Source: CAZDDI01 sp964504195
GTDB taxonomy: Bacteria; Chloroflexota; Anaerolineae; B4-G1; SLSP01
Assembly (NCBI GenBank): GCA_964504195.1
Contig: CAZDDI010000005.1
Coordinates: forward strand, 62,001-126,000
Length of the DNA stretch: 64,000 nt
Direction: 5' to 3'
Shown here: positions 47,741-56,768 of the stretch, one piece after another
Layout of the letters: each line of letters begins with the position of its first letter
Numbering within the stretch: the first letter of the stretch is position 1
Notes under the pieces: generated by a model
Database searches by the model: none
The model's input: only the letters and a program-made list of their open reading frames with translations
Told to the model about the DNA's origin: nothing
Translations under genes and position numbers: made by a program

Positions 47741-47922
47741 AGCCCCATCCTTTTTATCTCACGCCAAGGCACCAAGCACGCCAAGAAAACCTTTGTGTCC
47801 TTTGCGCCTTGGCGTAGCGGGAACGTCTTGCCTGATCCTGGCCCGGCTATGATCAGTAGCAGGCCGTCCGTCGTGGTGATCGCCCGGAGCTGCTCAGGGT
47901 TCGTGGTGGTAGTGAAGGTCAT
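47737..47922 (-). pseudogene. Truncated UvrD-like helicase N-terminus
   Basis: TTTTNPEQLRAITTTDGLLL then IIAGPGSGKT is the Q-motif and Walker A of UvrD/Rep helicases, starting at an ATGA overlap with the NACHT gene. Coding similarity stops right after the P-loop at about 47822, where a palindromic repeat begins. The remaining 28 residues are translated repeat. Confidence 0.7.
47761..47815. repeat. Short palindromic interspersed repeat
   Basis: Perfect 10-bp ends ACGCCAAGGC (47761-47770) and GCCTTGGCGT (47806-47815) enclose 35 bases with further CCAAG/CTTTG symmetry. It marks the break point of the UvrD-like stub and lies 21 bases ahead of the NB-ARC start. Confidence 0.65.
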
Positions 47923-50162
47923 GGGTGAGTCCTCCTATGCTCCGGTACTGCATCTGCAGGCAATTCCGGCGGGAGGAGCAACCGATCGAGGATTGCATCA
48001 CGCTCAGCTTCGGAGAGATTGGCTTCGTCAAGCGAGAAAATCAATGATATAGTAGCCTCATAATACTTTGTCAGAGCTGTGATTTGTGATTTGGTGAAGG
48101 CCCATTGTTTCGTCAAAACAGTATATTGGGTAATAATTGCTTGCAATGTGTATTCGAACAAATACCAATCGCTTAATGGCGCATCTATGTCTGGCAGATG
48201 CAGTTCATCCAATGTGTTACATAGTATAGAGTTTCCTTTTTTAGAGCTGATTTGGTGTATTTCTACAAAAGCCGCCACTACATCCTGGTAGCGAGAAACC
48301 GGAATCATAGCACTATGAACACGAATACGTTCTTGAATCCAACAATATAGATAATCGAGATTACTCTCAAATTTGCGAATGTAATAGACCAAAGAATCAA
48401 AGGCCAACGTCCGATCAAGGAGCGCGACAGCATTGCAAGTGGTCTTCAGAAGATCAACAACTTCTCTTTCTTTGTCGTTGACATCGTCAGATTGCCCTTC
48501 TGTACAGCTAAGGGGTCCACCTGTGCTTACACAAGTAAGATTACTGATCTCGAGCTCGATACGATAAGCAGCAGCATCTAGGCTGGATTGATGATATGCT
48601 TGATCAAGAGCAATCCTGTGATGCAAGCTTCTGACTGCCGCTGCCTTGCGATTCAGATAGATCCACGGAAGATCCGTTCGCGCTCCCCAACTAAGTAATG
48701 ATATTAATTGTTTGTCTTCATACAAAACACCATCAAGCGCATGTAAAAATCTATCATAGAAATAGCTGACATTGGGAACCATACTGACAATAATTAGAAC
48801 TACTCCGCGCCAATGCTCCTCATGGGCGTGAGTAAAAAGATTAGGTAATAGCGACAAACTATCGTAGTGAGTGGTATAATAGGCAACATAATACTCATGT
48901 AGAGTAAGATGAGAAAAGAAAAACATCTTCTGAGCCACTTGCACAAGAATTCCTTGCTGAGATACCAGTTCTTGTAACATATTCTCGAGCTCGAAGTCCA
49001 TCATATCAGGTAGATCGGACAGCGTGGTTAGGTATTCGCCAATGAGTGCCTCAACACGTTTCTGAGAGAAAATAATTTCGCCTCGCTCAAAGGTATGGTA
49101 AGCTACATAAGCCAAAAGAGCATGTTTGTGCTTCAGCAGGAGATTGTAATGTACAGATTTTCGTTGAATACCACGCAACTCATCCCACCTTTTGAGCAAA
49201 GCATCCAACGCCATATGGTAGAGCTCAGAGCGGCATGCTGGGAGCTCGCCTAATTCATTGAAGACGATGCAAAAAAGGGCCAAGAGCAGCGGCGTCTGCG
49301 CCAACTCAAGCACGCCTTGACGCTTTTTCTTATTCAACGCGCGCCACAGCGCTTCACCTTGTGCTACGTTAAGCTGGAACCATTTACCGATGAAGGTTTC
49401 GATCTGGGACTTGTCAAAATCGGCGACTTCTACATACTGGTAGCGCTCAAACTGATATTCGGTAGCAGCGTTGCGGTAGGTGATGAATATCTTGCATTGG
49501 GGATATTGATCGCCCGCATCGCGCATGGTTGTGAGCAAGCATGGACGTTCGGCTTCCGCTACCTCATCCAACGCATCAAAGAGCAGCAGGGCGCGCCCTT
49601 GCGCCAGCAAGTCAGTAATCAGCGGTTCGGCATCAGGCACGCCACATATGGTAAACTCATGGACAAGGGCATCCATCAGCGTTCTGCCTTGCATAGCCCA
49701 ATCCTTGAGCGCAATCAGCACCGGCACACGGTTAATCTCGCCCTTTGCGGCCTGAACCGCCAGGTAGCGCAAAAATGTTGTTTTCCCCGCGCCGGGTTTG
49801 CCCAGAATTACCAGCCGGTCGTGTCCTGGTGCAGTAACATAGGCTACCCCCTCCACACACTTGCCTCTGCGTTGCGGATCGCGTTCCCAGGCTCGCGGTT
49901 TTTCCAAGATGTTGAGGTGAGTGAAGATACCCTCCACGGAGACCGCTTCCGGTTGCCCAAAGATGCGTGTTGTTCCGTGTCGGCGGAGCACGCCCTCGCG
50001 GTAGCGTGCCAGGGCGGTTTCGGGATCCAGCGGCGGCGTCTGTGCGCCCGGTGCAATACCATGGAAGTGAATCCCGCCTTCGATGTGGGCATGGTCGCCC
50101 ACCACACCTACCTGGCTGTTGGTGATGGTCGCGCGCGGTTCAGATGGTTGTGGTTCGCTCAT
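47919..50162 (-). CDS. NACHT NTPase with N-terminal GGIHF motif
   Basis: A 747-residue protein. The shared motif is at the N-terminus (NSQVGVVGDHAHIEGGIHFH, residues 15-34). The NACHT domain follows: Walker A ILGKPGAGKTTFLRYL (about 122), Walker B ALLLFDALDEVAE (about 190), and the downstream IFITYRNA sensor. A helical winged region spans 290-420. The C-terminal 300 residues are helical and AT-rich in DNA, without recognisable repeats, so the sensor part may be unusual. NACHT proteins of this type are known antiphage or programmed-death regulators. Confidence 0.9.
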   Translation of the reverse strand: MSEPQPSEPRATITNSQVGVVGDHAHIEGGIHFHGIAPGAQTPPLDPETALARYREGVLRRHGTTRIFGQPEAVSVEGIFTHLNILEKPRAWERDPQRRGKCVEGVAYVTAPGHDRLVILGKPGAGKTTFLRYLAVQAAKGEINRVPVLIALKDWAMQGRTLMDALVHEFTICGVPDAEPLITDLLAQGRALLLFDALDEVAEAERPCLLTTMRDAGDQYPQCKIFITYRNAATEYQFERYQYVEVADFDKSQIETFIGKWFQLNVAQGEALWRALNKKKRQGVLELAQTPLLLALFCIVFNELGELPACRSELYHMALDALLKRWDELRGIQRKSVHYNLLLKHKHALLAYVAYHTFERGEIIFSQKRVEALIGEYLTTLSDLPDMMDFELENMLQELVSQQGILVQVAQKMFFFSHLTLHEYYVAYYTTHYDSLSLLPNLFTHAHEEHWRGVVLIIVSMVPNVSYFYDRFLHALDGVLYEDKQLISLLSWGARTDLPWIYLNRKAAAVRSLHHRIALDQAYHQSSLDAAAYRIELEISNLTCVSTGGPLSCTEGQSDDVNDKEREVVDLLKTTCNAVALLDRTLAFDSLVYYIRKFESNLDYLYCWIQERIRVHSAMIPVSRYQDVVAAFVEIHQISSKKGNSILCNTLDELHLPDIDAPLSDWYLFEYTLQAIITQYTVLTKQWAFTKSQITALTKYYEATISLIFSLDEANLSEAERDAILDRLLLPPELPADAVPEHRRTHP

Positions 50163-50468
50163 CGCGTATCCTCGGAGCTGTCATAAACAAAACCCGCCAG
50201 TGCTGCGACTTGCACCGGCGGGCGGAAGGTGTATACTATTTCCGCTGCGGCGGTGCAGTCGCCGTGGTACCTGCCCCAGTGCGTCCAACCGCCTGGGGCT
50301 TTTTGTGTACCTTCATTAGTATAACCCCAAACACAGCAAAGTACAAAAAGCATTGAATCCCGATCCCGCACGCGCTTTTGACCTTCGGCAATGCTGGGCT
50401 ATACTGGTATGTAACCGTGGGCTGGCCGAATCAGAGCAGCCGCGCATTACACTGAGGAGCTACCCCTG
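50163..50468. other. Divergent intergenic region
   Basis: It separates the minus-strand STAND operon from plus-strand genes. It holds a hairpin (CCCGCC...TGC with GCA...GGCGGG around 50191-50222) and the plus-strand promoter at 50378. Nothing else is recognised. Confidence 0.5.
50378..50405 (+). promoter_or_regulatory. Candidate promoter for the 50469 operon
   Basis: TTGACC (50378-50383), 16-base spacer, TATACT (50400-50405), predicted start near 50412, 57 bases before the first start codon. Confidence 0.55.
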
Positions 50469-50666
50469 GTGAAATCCATTCCGATTGCAGAGCAGAATTT
50501 GGTCTTGGAAGTGTGGGCGGCCTGGGAGAATCGCGGCGAGCCGGGCTTGAAACTGCGCCGGGGCGCGCGCCGGCTTGATCTGCTTCCGTCCGAAATCGCC
50601 CCGCTGGTGGCGGCGCTCACGGCGGAAGCCGCGGAGTTGGCGGCGTTGCCGGAAGCGGCAGAGTGA
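50469..50666 (+). CDS. Small LRRGA-family protein, copy 1
   Basis: A 65-residue protein starting with GTG after GAGGAG. LVLEVWAAW, LKLRRGARRLDLLPSE and LVAALTAEAAELAALPEA match the product of 51950 (LILEVRMG, LCLRRGATE, AIAEAAAELAVAL), so they are paralogues flanking the operon. Strand-strand-helix pattern. Function unknown. Confidence 0.6.
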   Translation: MKSIPIAEQNLVLEVWAAWENRGEPGLKLRRGARRLDLLPSEIAPLVAALTAEAAELAALPEAAE

Positions 50667-50679
50667 GGGGAACGCCGCC

Positions 50680-51675
50680 GTGACCTGGTTTGCAACCTTG
50701 ACCGGCTTTGCTGAAACCTCACCGCAGCAAGTGCGGCAGCATCTCATCCTGGAGGGTGAGACGCTGACCTCGCAGGTCAATGGGCGCACATGGCATTATG
50801 GGCGGTTGGATATCCCCACGTTGGGAGAATTGCGCGGGCGGGTGGCGGTGGGGGATGGTGGCGCGGGGCGGCTCGCCGTCCGCGAGGTCGTCGCCGATGT
50901 GCAAGCGTTGCACGCCGACGGCACCCATGCCGGCGCGCTCTTTCAAGTGGCCTCCCAATTCAACCTGCTTGAGATGACCTCTCCCCACGTCACCCCCGAA
51001 CAGGGCGTGGGGATTTATGAGCACGATCCCACGCAAGGTCCGGCCTGTGCGATAGCGGCGGGCGCGGGCACCATCTATCGCAACTACTTCGTGCCACTGC
51101 CGGGGCAGCTCGGACAGTCCGCGCAGCAGCAGCTTGATTGCCTGGCCGACCTTGGCGCGGCATTGGGAAATACGGGCAATCGCCTCTGGGAGATGCGCAA
51201 CGGGTATGCGCTGGCTTCGGAGAGCGGTTTGCGCGAGATTACGCAGCGCCTGGCCGCCGCCAGTGAACCGGAACGCGATGCGCTGCGGCAACAGGTGCAT
51301 ATCGGCATCCAGTGGGCTACGCAGGTCACGCTCGCGGGAGCGACACACCGGGTCACGCAGGCGTATTGCGCGGCCTTGCCGGTGGCGTACTCGTCATACC
51401 CGCCGCCACACTGGGAAGCCTTCGCCCGGCTGGTGCTGGAAGCCGCTTACGAGGCTACGCTTTGCGCCGCCATCCTGAACGGGCGCAGCACGGGGAATCA
51501 GGGCGCGTTTCTGACGCTGCTCGGCGGGGGGGCGTTTGGAAACGCCCCCGCGTGGATTTTGGACAGCCTCAAGCGCGCCTTGCACAGCTACGCGGCATGG
51601 GATCTGGACCTCGCCATCGTCAGCTATCGCTGTTCCAACCCCCAGGTGCAAATGCTGGTGGCGCAGTTTGCGTAA
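50680..51675 (+). CDS. Conserved protein with macro/PARG-like features
   Basis: A 331-residue protein; GTG start after GAGGGG. Contains TPEQGVGIYEHDPTQGPACA (residues about 105-124), GAGTIYRNYFVP, QRLAAASE, and FLTLLGGGAFGN (about 275), the last resembling the glycine loop that grips ADP-ribose in macro domains. The order and length do not match a textbook macro domain, so this is a tentative relation. It lies between two LRRGA-type small proteins. If real it would process ADP-ribose or a related nucleotide. Confidence 0.5.
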   Translation: MTWFATLTGFAETSPQQVRQHLILEGETLTSQVNGRTWHYGRLDIPTLGELRGRVAVGDGGAGRLAVREVVADVQALHADGTHAGALFQVASQFNLLEMTSPHVTPEQGVGIYEHDPTQGPACAIAAGAGTIYRNYFVPLPGQLGQSAQQQLDCLADLGAALGNTGNRLWEMRNGYALASESGLREITQRLAAASEPERDALRQQVHIGIQWATQVTLAGATHRVTQAYCAALPVAYSSYPPPHWEAFARLVLEAAYEATLCAAILNGRSTGNQGAFLTLLGGGAFGNAPAWILDSLKRALHSYAAWDLDLAIVSYRCSNPQVQMLVAQFA

Positions 51676-51749
51676 CTACGGCTGCCTGCGGCTGGGGGAG
51701 CACCTTCCACACTCACCGTACCGGACATAACTGTTTAGGACAAGTGCAA

Positions 51750-51953
51750 ATGAAACCTGGCATGACCATTAAATCTGATGCTGGTGAACTGATCGCCCTC
51801 ATTGTCATCACTTTTGTGGTGGGCATTTTCCTGATCGCGCTGGCCTGGGGCGGAGACGCCGAGTATGCCGGTGTGGCCGCGCTCTGGTTTTTCATCATGG
51901 GCGTATATGCCATTTATCCGCGTGTCGCGCGCTGGCCAGGAGACGCGCCATGA
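51750..51953 (+). CDS. Small two-helix membrane protein
   Basis: A 67-residue protein. Two hydrophobic spans (LIALIVITFVVGIFLIALAW and VAALWFFIMGVYAIYP) separated by an acidic turn. AGGA precedes the ATG; ATGA overlap with the next gene. Unknown function. Confidence 0.6.
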   Translation: MKPGMTIKSDAGELIALIVITFVVGIFLIALAWGGDAEYAGVAALWFFIMGVYAIYPRVARWPGDAP

Positions 51954-52183
51954 AGTATCGGCAGGTGAAACCTGTAGTCACTGATCCAGCGCAGGCATTG
52001 ATCCTCGAAGTCCGGATGGGCGCTGCGGACAGCGACCAACCGCCGCATCTATGCCTGCGGCGGGGCGCGACTGAAAGCGTGGTCATCTACTTGGACGAGG
52101 CGCGGCATGTAATCGGGGCCATCGCGGAGGCGGCGGCGGAATTGGCGGTCGCGCTAACGATGCCGCCGGAGGCTACGGATTAA
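51950..52183 (+). CDS. Small LRRGA-family protein, copy 2
   Basis: A 77-residue paralogue of the 50469 product: ALILEVRMGAADSD, LCLRRGATESVVIYLDEA, AIAEAAAELAVALTMPPEA. Starts in ATGA overlap with the membrane protein. Unknown function. Confidence 0.6.
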   Translation: MKYRQVKPVVTDPAQALILEVRMGAADSDQPPHLCLRRGATESVVIYLDEARHVIGAIAEAAAELAVALTMPPEATD

Positions 52184-52234
52184 AAACCTGTTCCGGGGGT
52201 TTGATGTGATTGTGCTTGAGACATAGAGGCTAAC

Positions 52235-53221
52235 ATGAATAGAACTGGCATCTGGATGGGTATGCTTTTGACTCTGCTCATGTGCTGTGGTTTAGCTACA
52301 GCTTCTACATCTCCCGACGCTGCTCCGCCTACGGTTGCTCTTACGGTGACCACTAGCCCCACCTATACACTGCTGCCCATAGCCACGTCCACACTGGCTG
52401 CGACCTTTACCCCAGCGCCTACCAGTACGCCGCCTGCTACCCAGACTCCCGTGCCTACACCCACCCCAGAACGGCAAGCCGCGCTAGTCGTGCGCGTGAT
52501 AGATGGCGATACCATTGAAGTGCAAATTGACGCGCAAACGTACCGCGTACGTTATATAGGTATGGATACCCCGGAAACGGTGCATCCAAATCAGCCGGTT
52601 ATGTGGCTCGGCCCGGAAGCCACGGCCGCGAATGCGCAATTGGTGGCGGGGCAAACCGTGTATCTGGAAAAAGATGTTTCCGATACCGATAGATATGGCC
52701 GCCTGTTACGCTATGTCTTTCTGGCCGATGGTACGCACGTCAACGCTGAATTGGTCCGCCTGGGGTATGCCCAGGTGAGCACCTATCCCCCTGACGTAAA
52801 GTACCAAGAGCTCTACCAAAATTTGCAAACCGCGGCCCGCGAGGCGGGGCAGGGCTTGTGGGGCCCCACCCCGACACCTACTTCCTTGCCGCCTACCACT
52901 CTGCCTACCATAGCCCCCACGCCCCGGCCCACCGCGATGCCCGCAACGGTCACGCCGCAGGCTCCGCCTACTACCGCACCGCCCACGGCTGCGCCTACGC
53001 TTGCACCCACCGTACCGGGGCCGGAGCTAGCTCCAGGCGTGTGGGCTTGCCCAGATGCCACGGCCGGCGCGGTGTATGTGGGCAGTGCTAAAAGCGATAA
53101 ATTCCATTTCCCCGGCTGCCGCCATGCGCGTCAAATTGCCCAACATAATCGTATTTGTTTTATTTCGCGTGCGGCCGCGGTTAATTATGGGTATCAACCT
53201 TGCGGGGGGTGTAACCCATAG
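52235..53221 (+). CDS. Secreted thermonuclease (SNase) with C-terminal Ada-like metal-binding domain
   Basis: A 328-residue protein. N-terminal signal peptide with a Cys in LLMCCGLATAS, possibly a lipoprotein. A Thr/Pro linker (50-88) precedes the staphylococcal nuclease domain: VVRVIDGDTIEV (D at the Ca site), YRVRYIGMDTPET (Arg and the catalytic-region Asp), and DRYGRLLRYVF (catalytic Arg). After a second T/P-rich linker comes YVGSAKSDKFHFPGCRHARQ and SRAAA...GYQPCGGCNP, an Ada-type zinc-binding unit. It would degrade extracellular DNA or RNA. Confidence 0.9.
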   Translation: MNRTGIWMGMLLTLLMCCGLATASTSPDAAPPTVALTVTTSPTYTLLPIATSTLAATFTPAPTSTPPATQTPVPTPTPERQAALVVRVIDGDTIEVQIDAQTYRVRYIGMDTPETVHPNQPVMWLGPEATAANAQLVAGQTVYLEKDVSDTDRYGRLLRYVFLADGTHVNAELVRLGYAQVSTYPPDVKYQELYQNLQTAAREAGQGLWGPTPTPTSLPPTTLPTIAPTPRPTAMPATVTPQAPPTTAPPTAAPTLAPTVPGPELAPGVWACPDATAGAVYVGSAKSDKFHFPGCRHARQIAQHNRICFISRAAAVNYGYQPCGGCNP

Positions 53222-53265
53222 GCACAGAAACAGATTGATTTCAGCACTCATCAAGGAGGTGGAGG

Positions 53266-56200
53266 ATGTTAATGCGTAACCGTCAACATGGTCTGAGGGT
53301 CTGGTTTTTGAGTATGGTGTGCCTTTGGGTGGCCCTGTGGCCTTCGTTGCTGACCGTAGCCGCGCCCCAACCGCTTCCTGCGGCGGCGGGGCGAGAAGCC
53401 TCGCCGCCAAATATGTCAGCGAGTTACTTGGAAGTGGTAATCAACGAAATTGCCTGGATGGGGACCGCTAGCTCAGCCACCGCAGAGTGGCTAGAATTGT
53501 ATAATAGCACTAATGCTGCCATTGATTTGACTAACTGGACGTTGCGGGCCACGGATGGGTCACCCAGCATTACGCTGAGTGGGAGTATTCCGGCGCATGG
53601 TTATTATTTGCTGGAACGCACCAATGATGATACGGTCCCCGAGGTGGGGGCCGATCAGATCTACACTGGCGCGTTGAGTAACACCGGCGAGTCATTGGAG
53701 CTGCGGGATGCCGCCTATACTTTGATTGATGCGGTAGACAACAGCTTGGGCTGGTTCGCGGGGCACGCCGACGCCCGCGTGCCCATGGTGCGCGTGGACC
53801 CCACTGGCAGCGGCAGCCAGGCCAGCAATTGGACGCATAACCCCCGTTGCGGTAGTCCCACCAACAGCGCTGGGATTAGCCATACCTGCACCTTAACGCC
53901 CACCAGTGTCGGTGCCGATCTGGAGTATGCCGTATATTTTAACCCGCTTGCTACTACAGCGGTGACAACCACGCTGACCCCCACGCCCATGGAAACCGCG
54001 CTGCTCAATCATTTAGCGACGGCCACTAGCACGATTGACCTGGCTCTGTACGGGCTAAACCGCCAAAGTATTATTGACGCTGTGATTGCCGCGCATCAAC
54101 GGGGCGTTACCGTGCGCGTGGTCGGCGATGATGACGCGGCGCTGCACGAGTATGCCGCGGGTTATCAAGCCCTGCTCAGCGCCGGTATCCCCGTGATTAC
54201 GGACACCTCTAGCAGTAATATCCAACACAATAAATTCATCCTTCTTGACGGTGTGGTAGTATGGACGGGCAGTACCAATTTTACCGATACCGGTTTTACG
54301 TTCAATGCTAATAACGCGCTAGTCATTACCAGCACCGTACTGGCGGGTGCCTACGCGCTGGAATTTGAGGAACTCTGGAGCGGCGCGTTCCAGAATGGCA
54401 AAACAGATAATACGCCCCATCTGCTAGATTTCAATGGGACACAGGTGCAGTCCTACTTCTCCCCCACCGATCTGGTGGCCTTTGAAGTCTGGGAGGAGTT
54501 AGCGCACACGGCGGACACGCTCCATTTCGCCATGTTCTTCTGGACTGATGACCTGCTGGCCCAGCGCACCGTGGAGCGCCTGGCGGATGGCGTAGAGGTC
54601 TATGGGGTGTGGGACCAACTCGGCGCGGGGAACGTGGCTTCTGATGATGAGACCCTCTGTGCGGCAGGCGCGCACATTGGGATTGAAAACTTCCCCGGTA
54701 AGTTGCACCACAAATTCGCGGTACTGGATGCCTTTGGCGCTGATCCGCGGGTGATTCTAGGCTCTTACAACTGGACTGACAGCGGGGCCTATAACAATGA
54801 TGAGAACACGCTCATTATCCATGACCGGGCGCTGGCCGCCGCCTATTATCAGGAATGGGTGACGCTGTGGCAAGCCATCCCCACCTACCGGGTGTGCAAT
54901 CCGGTAAGTGTCACCCAAGTAACCCTCAGCGGGCCAGTGACGGGCACGGTCGGCCAGTCCGCCACCTTCACGGCGACCATCAACAGCACGGCGAATTTGC
55001 CGGTGACTTATACCTGGGCCGCGACCGGGCAGCCGCCGGTAGTTCACCCTGGAGGCAGCTGGACCGCTACCCAGGCTTGGGTCTGGGATACCCCCGGCAC
55101 GCACCTGATTACGGTGACCGCCAGCAATGCCTGGGGACAGGCCGTAGCCACGCAGACCCTCACCGTGACGCTCCCGCCGCCGCCCCCGCTCTTGACCGTG
55201 ACTCTGACGGGCCCGGTCACCGGCACGCTGCATACCGCCTATCCCTTCTGGGCCACGCTGAATTCCACGGCGACGCTGCCCGTGACGTACACCTGGACGG
55301 CCACCGGGCACCCCCCAGTAGTCCATGCGAGCGGGGGGCTAACCGCTACCCACACCTGGGCGTGGACTACCCCCGGAGTGCAGACGCTCACCGTTACCGT
55401 GCAGAACGCCACGGAATTCGCGGTAGCCAGCCGGGACTTTACCGTTGTGGCAGCCCCGGTCACGGTGACGCTGAGCGGCCCGGTGGCAGGAAGCGTGGGC
55501 GCAGCGCACCTGTTCCAAGCTACCGTCAATCCTACCGCGACCCAGCCCTTGACCTATATCTGGACCGCCACCGCGCAACCGCCAGTCGTGCATCCCGGCG
55601 GCGGACTCACGGATACGGTGAGTTACACCTGGAACACGCCGGGCCCGCAGACGCTTACGGTGACGGTGCGGAATAGGGTGGGGCAGGTAGCCGCGACGCG
55701 CGTTTTAACGGTGGTGACGTCCCCCCCGACGCTCCTGAGTGTGGCGCTTGCCGGCCCAGTGACCGGCACTGTGGACACCGCGGTTACATTTCTGGCGACG
55801 GTGAACCCCACTGCGACATTACCCGTGACGTACACTTGGACAGCTACCGGACAGCCGCCGCAAGTACAGCCCAGTCAAGGGCTGACTACCACAGCGACAT
55901 TTACCTGGAGCGTGACTGGCTCACAAATTGTTACGGTGACGGCCATCAATCCTGGCGGAACGGCACAAGCCACATGGCACATTGTCTTGGAAGCTGCCGC
56001 AGATCCTTACTATTACCTGTACCTACCGCTAGTGCTTAGACGTTGGCCGCCGCTACCGTATGATCCTATGCTTGCCGTTATCAATAACCCTGCTGCTGCT
56101 AACAGTTATGGGCTTTCCTGGAGCGAGTCACCCACGCGCCTGGCAGATACCTACACCGTCCAGGAAGCCGGTAATCCCGAATTTACCAGCAATGTGCGGA

Positions 56201-56751
56201 CTGCGTGTACCACAGCGGCGCAAACTTGCAGCGTGACCGGCCGGCCCCCGGGCACTTATTATTACCGGGTGCGGGGCAACAATGGTTGGGGAGTGGGAGC
56301 GTGGAGTAACGTGCATGCAACATATGTGGCACCACCGCCAACGGCAACCCCGACAGCGACCCCTACTCCCACAGCCACACCTACCCACACCCCCACCCCC
56401 ACACCTACCGCAACGCCGCTGCCACTCCCCGCGCAAGTACGCATTACCTACATCGAATACAATCCGCCGGGCGATGATGTACAAGGGGAGTATGTGCGAA
56501 TCGAGAATCTTGGCGGAACGGCCCAGAGCATGACCGGTTGGACGCTACGCGATGCAGCCAACCATGTCTTTACGTTCCCTACATTTACATTGCCCGCTGG
56601 CGGCACAGTGCAAGTATGGACGAAAGCGGGCACGCCTAATGCCACTAATTTATACTGGGGCAGTGGGGCTGCTATTTGGAACAACACCGGTGATACGGCC
56701 GATCTGCACAATGCCAGCGGCACCCTCGTCCATTCTTATACATATCCCTAG
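53266..56751 (+). CDS. Very large secreted phospholipase D-like protein with Ig-like repeats and two lamin-tail domains
   Basis: A 1161-residue protein with a signal peptide (WFLSMVCLWVALWPSLLTVA). A lamin-tail domain (VVINEIAWMG...WLELYN, 55-190) is followed by two PLD half-sites, HNKFILLDGVVVWTGSTNFT (about 325) and HHKFAVLDAFGADPRVILGS (about 483), giving both HxKxxxxD motifs needed for activity. Four Ig/PKD-like repeats follow (VTLSGPVTGTVG ... YTWTATGQPP, 545-900), then YLYLPLVLRRWPP (a motif frequent in Chloroflexi exported proteins), an FN3-like stretch, a T/P linker, and a second lamin-tail domain at the end. Probably a cell-surface or released nuclease/phosphodiesterase. Confidence 0.88.
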   Translation: MLMRNRQHGLRVWFLSMVCLWVALWPSLLTVAAPQPLPAAAGREASPPNMSASYLEVVINEIAWMGTASSATAEWLELYNSTNAAIDLTNWTLRATDGSPSITLSGSIPAHGYYLLERTNDDTVPEVGADQIYTGALSNTGESLELRDAAYTLIDAVDNSLGWFAGHADARVPMVRVDPTGSGSQASNWTHNPRCGSPTNSAGISHTCTLTPTSVGADLEYAVYFNPLATTAVTTTLTPTPMETALLNHLATATSTIDLALYGLNRQSIIDAVIAAHQRGVTVRVVGDDDAALHEYAAGYQALLSAGIPVITDTSSSNIQHNKFILLDGVVVWTGSTNFTDTGFTFNANNALVITSTVLAGAYALEFEELWSGAFQNGKTDNTPHLLDFNGTQVQSYFSPTDLVAFEVWEELAHTADTLHFAMFFWTDDLLAQRTVERLADGVEVYGVWDQLGAGNVASDDETLCAAGAHIGIENFPGKLHHKFAVLDAFGADPRVILGSYNWTDSGAYNNDENTLIIHDRALAAAYYQEWVTLWQAIPTYRVCNPVSVTQVTLSGPVTGTVGQSATFTATINSTANLPVTYTWAATGQPPVVHPGGSWTATQAWVWDTPGTHLITVTASNAWGQAVATQTLTVTLPPPPPLLTVTLTGPVTGTLHTAYPFWATLNSTATLPVTYTWTATGHPPVVHASGGLTATHTWAWTTPGVQTLTVTVQNATEFAVASRDFTVVAAPVTVTLSGPVAGSVGAAHLFQATVNPTATQPLTYIWTATAQPPVVHPGGGLTDTVSYTWNTPGPQTLTVTVRNRVGQVAATRVLTVVTSPPTLLSVALAGPVTGTVDTAVTFLATVNPTATLPVTYTWTATGQPPQVQPSQGLTTTATFTWSVTGSQIVTVTAINPGGTAQATWHIVLEAAADPYYYLYLPLVLRRWPPLPYDPMLAVINNPAAANSYGLSWSESPTRLADTYTVQEAGNPEFTSNVRTACTTAAQTCSVTGRPPGTYYYRVRGNNGWGVGAWSNVHATYVAPPPTATPTATPTPTATPTHTPTPTPTATPLPLPAQVRITYIEYNPPGDDVQGEYVRIENLGGTAQSMTGWTLRDAANHVFTFPTFTLPAGGTVQVWTKAGTPNATNLYWGSGAAIWNNTGDTADLHNASGTLVHSYTYP

Positions 56752-56768
56752 TTGGAGCAGTACATAGT

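Noticed and set aside
47744..47820. Extended UvrD-like coding sequence
   Set aside because: Residues after the P-loop are translated palindromic repeat, not helicase motif Ia.
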